A DNA stretch of 28,145 nucleotides. Source: Pseudomonadota bacterium. GTDB lineage: Bacteria; Pseudomonadota; Alphaproteobacteria; Acetobacterales; Acetobacteraceae. The stretch lies in the NCBI GenBank assembly GCA_021798375.1, contig JAJZHU010000001.1:1-28145 (forward strand), given 5' to 3'. Shown here in pieces: positions 27,256 through 28,145 of this stretch (position 1 is its first letter; every line of letters begins with the position of its first letter). The position numbers were made by a program, and so were the translations under genes. The notes below the pieces were generated by a model. It searched no databases, had not been told where the DNA came from, and worked only from the letters and a program-made list of their open reading frames with translations.

Positions 27256-27531
27256 ATATATCTGAATTTATTAAACCAACGACGTCCATATGGATGTTCC
27301 ACAACTGAGCAACTGTGAATCGTCCGCCAACTTTACCCCTGAGGTGGCCCCGGAAATTCGGACCGCATGTTGGCATTACAGTTGCGAATTTTGTTGATGA
27401 TGTGATTTTTGCGCGGCGGCCCGATGCGCCCGTCACCCTGGATCGAGACCAACATGGCGCCGTTGCGGAGATGGTCGCAGGGGGGAAAGCCCTGGCCTTG
27501 GCTTATGCTTCCTTACCCCGCCCCTTGCCTT
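27256..27531. other. Intergenic region between cupin promoter and hisE, no convincing gene
   Basis: An AT-rich part just beyond the FNR box gives way to GC-rich sequence. Short open frames on both strands are not recognisable and lack ribosome-binding sites. At 27340-27363 the sequence begins TGAGGTGGCCCCGG and continues AAATTCGGAC, which resembles the terminal inverted repeat of IS3-family elements (TG...CCCC...GGAC). No transposase or partner end is in the window, so at most it is a remnant. Confidence 0.35.
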
Positions 27532-28053
27532 CTACGGAATCTTCCGCGTCTCCATGATCACCCGCGAGGCTTTCTCGGCGATTCCGCTCACGCCTTCGCG
27601 GCGTTCCAGTTCGGCCCACACTTCTTCGGGCCGGATGCCGCCGTTCACCCACAGCACCAGCAGATGATACAGCACATCGGCGCTTTCATTGATCAGCGCG
27701 CCACGGTTGCCGGCCACGGCTTCGATCACGCATTCCACGGCTTCTTCGCCGAATTTCTGGGCAACTTTCGCGGTTCCACGCGACATCAGCCGCGCCGAGT
27801 GCGACACGGCGGGATCGGCGTCCTGGCGTTCCAGCACCACTTGCCACAAACGATCCAGCACCGCGCTGCTGGCGGTGGTGGGCGCAAAATCGGGCATCGG
27901 GGCCAGCACCAACGGCGCTCGCTTGCGCGGTTTGCCGACGGTTGCCTTTTTAACGGTCTTGGTTTTTTTCGCGGCGATTTTCTTAACGACCGCCTTCTTA
28001 ACCGTGGTCTTTTTCGCCGCCGGTTTTTTGCCTGTCTTGGTGGCCTTGGCCAT
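27532..28053 (-). CDS. hisE: Phosphoribosyl-ATP pyrophosphatase with lysine-rich N-terminal tail
   Basis: HisE hydrolyses phosphoribosyl-ATP to phosphoribosyl-AMP and pyrophosphate, the second step of histidine synthesis. The 173-residue product has the HisE core at about 63-165: KFGEEAVECVIEAVAG (100-115) and NESADVLYHLLVLWVNGGI (122-140), with acidic metal ligands E103, E104, E107, E123 and D126, then GVSGIAEKASR. The family is usually about 105-110 residues. Residues 1-45 are extra: 17 Lys and 2 Arg with KK pairs at 9, 14, 19, 24 and 29, histone-tail-like. The ATG at 28053 has a GGGGA ribosome-binding site, while the internal ATG at 27897 has none, so the tail is probably translated. hisF lies just upstream. 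Confidence 0.93.
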   Translation of the reverse strand: MAKATKTGKKPAAKKTTVKKAVVKKIAAKKTKTVKKATVGKPRKRAPLVLAPMPDFAPTTASSAVLDRLWQVVLERQDADPAVSHSARLMSRGTAKVAQKFGEEAVECVIEAVAGNRGALINESADVLYHLLVLWVNGGIRPEEVWAELERREGVSGIAEKASRVIMETRKIP

Positions 28054-28086
28054 TCACGTTCCCCAAATCCACGGCAACCCGCCGCA

Positions 28087-28145
28087 CTAAGTAAATCTAA
28101 CGGGTAAACCCGCTTCATCCAACGCCTGTTTCACGTCGCCCACCG
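28087..28145 (-). CDS. hisF: Imidazole glycerol phosphate synthase subunit HisF (C-terminal end only)
   Basis: Only the last 19 complete codons and the stop lie in the window. The frame reads VGDVKQALDEAGLPVRFT and then TAG. This matches the C-terminus of HisF, which typically ends with a helix followed by G-(I/V/L)-PVR. HisF is the cyclase subunit of imidazole glycerol phosphate synthase. The order hisF-hisE with a 33-base gap is standard in alphaproteobacterial his operons and supports the call. Confidence 0.75.
   Translation of the reverse strand, partial: VGDVKQALDEAGLPVRFT

Noticed and set aside
27215..27436. A 73-codon minus-strand frame between cupin and hisE
   Set aside because: It runs through the FNR box and -10 region of the cupin promoter and has no ribosome-binding site or family similarity.

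Overview
The window is about 28 kb of a GC-rich alphaproteobacterial chromosome. It carries one of the most conserved gene sets in bacteria, the str-S10-spc ribosomal clusters plus the rplKAJL-rpoBC cluster. The SecY N-terminus, the 1391-residue RpoB, the zinc-free 101-residue S14 and the hisF-hisE order all fit Alphaproteobacteria. GC-rich repeat-like hairpins, and an A/T palindrome after rpoC, resemble intergenic elements I remember from Acetobacteraceae. My guess is therefore Rhodospirillales/Acetobacterales, with moderate confidence and from memory only.

Layout. (1) Positions 1-13009, minus strand, read from right to left: rpsL, rpsG, tuf, rpsJ, rplC, rplD, rplW, rplB, rpsS, rplV, rpsC, rplP, rpmC, rpsQ, rplN, rplX, rplE, rpsN, rpsH, rplF, rplR, rpsE, rpmD, rplO, secY (its C-terminus is cut by the window edge). 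Gene order is canonical except that fusA is missing between rpsG and tuf. (2) Positions 13010-14483: a divergent intergenic region with a candidate rpsL promoter and a structured leader, then a plus-strand RelE-like toxin / XRE antitoxin pair, then the rplK leader. (3) Positions 14484-25521, plus strand: rplK, rplA, rplJ, rplL, rpoB, rpoC, ending at a strong intrinsic terminator. (4) Positions 25522-28145, accessory, minus strand: an orphan periplasmic Cache-domain protein, a secreted cupin, hisE with an unusual lysine-rich N-terminal tail, and the last codons of hisF.

How it fits together. Regions 1 and 3 supply the ribosome, EF-Tu, the Sec channel and the RNA polymerase beta and beta' subunits. 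In most alphaproteobacteria these clusters are collinear (secE-nusG-rplKAJL-rpoBC-rpsL-rpsG-fusA-tuf-S10-spc). Here they are divergent, the toxin-antitoxin module sits at the junction, and secE-nusG and fusA are not in the window. A simple inversion of the rplK-rpoC block would restore most of the usual order.

No wholly new multigene system is evident. The best leads are a perfect FNR/FixK-type box placed exactly at -41.5 from a good -10 element ahead of the secreted cupin, a GAAA-capped hairpin in the rpsL leader, the periodic KK-rich tail on HisE, the missing fusA, and the rearranged cluster with its toxin-antitoxin insertion.
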